NCBI GenBank assembly: GCA_002692725.1
Contig: NZLU01000034.1
Location: 62,001 to 126,000, forward strand
Source of the DNA: Ponticaulis sp.
GTDB taxonomy: Bacteria > Pseudomonadota > Alphaproteobacteria > Caulobacterales > Hyphomonadaceae
DNA length: 64,000 nt
Direction of reading: 5' to 3'
Under the pieces are notes generated by a model. That model did no database searches. It was not told where the DNA came from and saw only the letters and a program-made list of their open reading frames with translations. A program made the position numbers and the translations under genes. The first letter of the stretch is position 1; the number at the start of each line of letters is the position of its first letter. Positions 61,173-64,000 of the stretch are shown here, in pieces.

Positions 61173-61871
61173 TTATCCCAGACCCGGCTGGCTCTGTGGC
61201 GGGGCCTGAAGGCCAGGCGCCGTCATCCGGTCATTCACACGGAACCAGCCCGCTATAGAATACCGGTCGCGCGTGGTTGGGAGAACTTCGTGCGGAATTT
61301 CCTCGGACAGAAATAACACCAGTGTGCCTGAGGCCGGTAGAATACGGGCAAGCGGCACAGCAGCCTCATCCTCACCGACAGGATAAATCACCAAAGCGCC
61401 GTCGTCGCTCTCCTGCCAGTCCTCATTGAGATAAAACACGCTTGAGAGCATGCGGTTTCTTGTGCCCCGGAACGCATCGACATGGCGACGGTAAAACCCG
61501 CCGGGTTCATAGACTGCGAAATGGGCCTCATAGGAGAACAGCCCGAGGAAAAGCTCGCGATTGACCGTCTGACGCACGGTTTCCATCAGATCGAGATAGT
61601 CGCATTGCGCAGACGTAGAGCGGTCAAACCAGCGCGTCTTGTCGCGCCGGACAGAGAGGTCAACGGTGTAGTCGTCAACACGACCGACACCTGCATGCTC
61701 CAGCCGGTCTGAAGCATGTTTCGCTATGGCTTCATGGCGCAGACGGTGTGTGAGCTCCGACGGGATAAGGTCGTGAATGACCACAAACCCCTGATCGGCC
61801 AGCGCTGCGGGCCAGTTGGGACGATCAAATATGGCGGGTCCAGCGGCGTGCGCCGGAGTGAAAGCGTTCAT
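61173..61871 (-). CDS. 2OG-Fe(II) oxygenase
   Basis: This 232-aa protein has the iron ligands His and Asp in YRRHVDAFRG and the second His in EIPHEVLPTTRDRYSIAGW, with Arg in RYSIAGWFR for 2-oxoglutarate. This is the prolyl-4-hydroxylase-like (P4Hc) pattern. The start at 61871 (MNAFTPAHAA) is chosen; 61913 is an in-frame alternative. The substrate is unknown. It converges with msrB, whose stop is 2 bp away. Confidence 0.9.
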   Translation of the reverse strand: MNAFTPAHAAGPAIFDRPNWPAALADQGFVVIHDLIPSELTHRLRHEAIAKHASDRLEHAGVGRVDDYTVDLSVRRDKTRWFDRSTSAQCDYLDLMETVRQTVNRELFLGLFSYEAHFAVYEPGGFYRRHVDAFRGTRNRMLSSVFYLNEDWQESDDGALVIYPVGEDEAAVPLARILPASGTLVLFLSEEIPHEVLPTTRDRYSIAGWFRVNDRMTAPGLQAPPQSQPGLG

Positions 61872-61979
61872 TCTGCCCTGCAGGCAATTGGAAAAAGTCG
61901 TGCGAGCTATCATGAATTTCCGAGATTTGCCAGCGAAATCAGGAGCTGATAGTTGGCTGCCCTGTAGAGGACGATCGCC

Positions 61980-62495
61980 ATGACCATAGACATTCTGAGA
62001 GCTGCACCGGGGGATGAGGCAGCGCTTTCATATATCGGCGCCAAAACCTTCTCAGACAAATTTGCCCATCTCTATAAGCCAGAAGATCTGGCGCTGTTCC
62101 TGGAAACATCGCACGCGGTGGACGCCTATAAATCTCATCTCGCCAATCCCGAGATGGGGATATGGAAGGCGGTGGACCAGGACGGCCGAATTGTCGGTTA
62201 TGCGGTGGCTGGTCCCTGCGGTCTTCCGGTGGAAGACATGCCCGACGGCGCGATGGAAATTGCCAGATTATATGTCGACGAGTCGGCTCAGGGGCAGGGT
62301 TTGGGCCGGAAACTGATGGATGAGATGCTCGCCTGGCTCGATCGCGATGGCCGCCCGCCGCTCTATCTGTCCGTTTACAAGTATAATGACGGCGCTCAGC
62401 GTTTTTATCATCGTTATGGCTTTGAATATCTTAAAGAATACCGCTATCGGGTCGGGAATCATTTTGACCCGGAATATCTCTATATCAGGCGCTGA
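61980..62495 (+). CDS. GNAT-family N-acetyltransferase
   Basis: This 171-aa protein has the acetyl-CoA motif IARLYVDESAQGQGLGRKLMDE and SVYKYNDGAQRFYHRYGFE, typical of GNAT motifs A and B. The order and length resemble acetyltransferases acting on small amines or protein N-termini. The substrate cannot be named. It is monocistronic, 66 bp from the divergent oxygenase promoter side. Confidence 0.88.
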   Translation: MTIDILRAAPGDEAALSYIGAKTFSDKFAHLYKPEDLALFLETSHAVDAYKSHLANPEMGIWKAVDQDGRIVGYAVAGPCGLPVEDMPDGAMEIARLYVDESAQGQGLGRKLMDEMLAWLDRDGRPPLYLSVYKYNDGAQRFYHRYGFEYLKEYRYRVGNHFDPEYLYIRR

Positions 62496-62612
62496 TCATG
62501 TTTGCGCAAACTGTAATAAGATGACAAAATTTACCGAAAAACGATAAATTTATGTTGCAGTTGTCACATTCCGCGTGTTTAACTCTCTTCGGAGTTGAAC
62601 AAGAGGAATACC

Positions 62613-64000
62613 ATGCGTCTTATCTCACATATGTCTGCTGTCCTTGCGGCTGGAAGCCTGGCCTGCGGCGCGATTACCGCGCCCGCCCTGGCGCAGGAAA
62701 CTGTTACCTGGACCGAGGATGAAGCCAATCTCATTGCCGGATTTGAAGCGCTTCGGACCTCGACCCCGGGGTCTGCTCTGGCCACCGAAACGTCTGTCCG
62801 AGCTCTTTTGTCGAACTTTCCTGACTTCATCGCCGTGGATATTGGCGAAATTGAAGCCGAAGGCGATGGCGTGATTTTTCACGACATTTCCTTGTCCATG
62901 GTTGGCGAGGAGATTCCTCTCGGTGTTCGCATCGGTGAACTCCGTGCCTATGGGCTTGATGATGGCGAGCTGACCAAGCTGGCCGCGGGCGAGACGGCGC
63001 AAGTTGCCGACCGGATCGATATCCGCGAGATCTCGCTCTATGGCCTCGAAGACTTGATGCAGATGGCGACCGACACCTATGTTGATCAGCTCAGCGAGGC
63101 GTTGCCCCAGCCCGGGGAAGACGGCGATATCGTTCTGGATGTTCCAGAGGGGCCAGATTTCAGCATAAACTCCTATGATTTCTCGATTGGCCAGCTGATT
63201 TTGGATGGTCTGGTCTGGCACGCGGCGCCGGAAGGCGTTGATGAGGGGATTGTATCGCTATTCGGCGAGGACGGCCCACCGGAAGGCAAGGAAGCCTGGG
63301 TGCTCTTCTCTCCGCTCGCTCGGTTCTATCGCAGCTTCGAGGCCGACACGCTCGCCTATTATGATGCCAATGCCGCCTTGAATGCAGATGTAAATGAAGA
63401 CGGCATGCAGCAGCATATGGAGGTTGAGTTCTCATTTCCGCTCGCTGCGTCCACCGGCATATCGCGCGGTGACATGGATCTGTCGATGTCAAAAGGCGTG
63501 ACCTATCTGTTTGATATGAATGTTGCCGGTGATGAACTCGATGGCGCCGACATCCCGCTGAAAATGTCGGGATCTGCTGACCTCAGCATCTGGCAGGACC
63601 TCAAACTGAGCAAACTCGCAGGCTATCTTGAACGACAGGAAGTTCCGTCATCCGACATCACAGATCTGATGAGTTTCGGGCGCGGCACCATCTATGGCGA
63701 ACGCTCGGTGATGGGCGACGAGGAATTCTATACCGTCGGCAAGACCAGCATTGATCTGTCAGATTGGCATTGGTTCATTCCAGAGGTTATCAGTTTCAAG
63801 AGCGAGGATTACCGGCTCAATATCGGATCCTATCTCGGCTTCATTGAAAACACGATGCGCTCCGTCCCAGAGGTGACTGAGGACCCGGAAGCGGAACAGA
63901 TGTTTGCCATGTTCAACTCGGTTGAGGATTTGCTGGCAGAGAATGGTCTCGAAATTCTCGACATGGATATTGGCCTGAACTTCACCTGGGATGCGGAGTC
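62613..64000 (+). CDS. Secreted protein of unknown function, cut by the window edge
   Basis: I translated this open frame from the ATG at 62613, preceded by AAGAGGAA, to the right edge without a stop: 462 codons so far. It begins with a signal peptide (CGAITAPALAQ before ETV). The rest is acidic and probably beta-rich, with repeated strand patterns (GEIEAEGDGVIFHDISLSM, IGELRAYGLDDGEL, INSYDFSIGQLILDG). Recurrent I-x-I/L-x-G-L strand units suggest a beta-solenoid or similar fold. No family is recognised. Confidence 0.8.
   Translation, partial: MRLISHMSAVLAAGSLACGAITAPALAQETVTWTEDEANLIAGFEALRTSTPGSALATETSVRALLSNFPDFIAVDIGEIEAEGDGVIFHDISLSMVGEEIPLGVRIGELRAYGLDDGELTKLAAGETAQVADRIDIREISLYGLEDLMQMATDTYVDQLSEALPQPGEDGDIVLDVPEGPDFSINSYDFSIGQLILDGLVWHAAPEGVDEGIVSLFGEDGPPEGKEAWVLFSPLARFYRSFEADTLAYYDANAALNADVNEDGMQQHMEVEFSFPLAASTGISRGDMDLSMSKGVTYLFDMNVAGDELDGADIPLKMSGSADLSIWQDLKLSKLAGYLERQEVPSSDITDLMSFGRGTIYGERSVMGDEEFYTVGKTSIDLSDWHWFIPEVISFKSEDYRLNIGSYLGFIENTMRSVPEVTEDPEAEQMFAMFNSVEDLLAENGLEILDMDIGLNFTWDAE

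Noticed and set aside
1..64000. tRNA genes, CRISPR arrays, insertion sequences, prophage
   Set aside because: No cloverleaf, regular spacer repeats, transposase, integrase or structural phage gene was seen.

Overview
The window is a moderately GC-rich, densely packed chromosomal segment of an alphaproteobacterium. The best guess is the Caulobacterales/Maricaulales side (Hyphomonadaceae-like). This rests on the tsaE-amgK-murU-addB-addA-trxA block facing folC-accD-trpA, an NDUFA9-type complex I protein, AddAB instead of RecBCD, a TonB receptor, an AccD with a degenerate zinc ribbon, and several lipoproteins and Tat-signal proteins. I saw no tRNA, rRNA, CRISPR array, insertion sequence, integrase or phage gene, so this looks like ordinary chromosome with an accessory left third.

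Layout. Positions 1-13.4 kb are a patchwork of small accessory genes: an ArsR/SRPBCC pair under two palindromic operators, a TonB-dependent receptor, arylamine N-acetyltransferase, two distant paralogues of a PH-like membrane protein, a translationally coupled DUF6881-DUF1801-HEAT trio, lipoproteins, a flavodoxin-fold reductase, an esterase, a MAPEG protein, a small transaldolase, a phosphodiester glycosidase, a 57-aa AbrB-like protein and a YjbR protein. Positions 13.5-21.6 kb hold a YciF-like protein, glutamate synthase (gltD-GFA-gltB) and uppP. Positions 21.6-28.5 kb hold a stand-alone Cys-rich domain protein, a DNA-binding/EF-hand fusion, OsmC, a serine hydrolase, NDUFA9, hemN and a peroxiredoxin-like protein.

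Positions 28.6-38.7 kb carry trpF, trpB, trpA, accD and folC. This normally compact tryptophan/fatty-acid/folate cluster is broken up by a flavin reductase, an M48 protease, an L7/L12-like small protein, an NTF2-like protein, a lipoprotein gene with an in-frame stop, and a Tat-exported D-amino-acid-oxidase-like protein whose domain order looks circularly permuted. Positions 38.7-47.9 kb are a tight minus-strand operon for tRNA t6A modification (tsaE), peptidoglycan recycling (amgK, murU), recombination (addB, addA) and thioredoxin. Its likely terminator lies inside the 3' end of folC.

Positions 47.9-54.8 kb carry a ferredoxin reductase/ferredoxin pair, a LacI regulator, the valine-catabolic mmsA and mmsB separated by a small membrane protein and a multi-hairpin leader, and two tandem Kazal lipoproteins. 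Positions 54.8-64 kb carry a GMC oxidoreductase/carboxylesterase pair, a membrane-SRPBCC fusion, a coiled-coil protein, MsrB, a 2OG-Fe(II) oxygenase, a GNAT acetyltransferase and a secreted protein running off the right edge.

The observations I rate highest are the five-hairpin leader before mmsB, the RHH-TM-EF-hand protein with a possible second internal start, the permuted oxidase, and the terminator embedded in folC.
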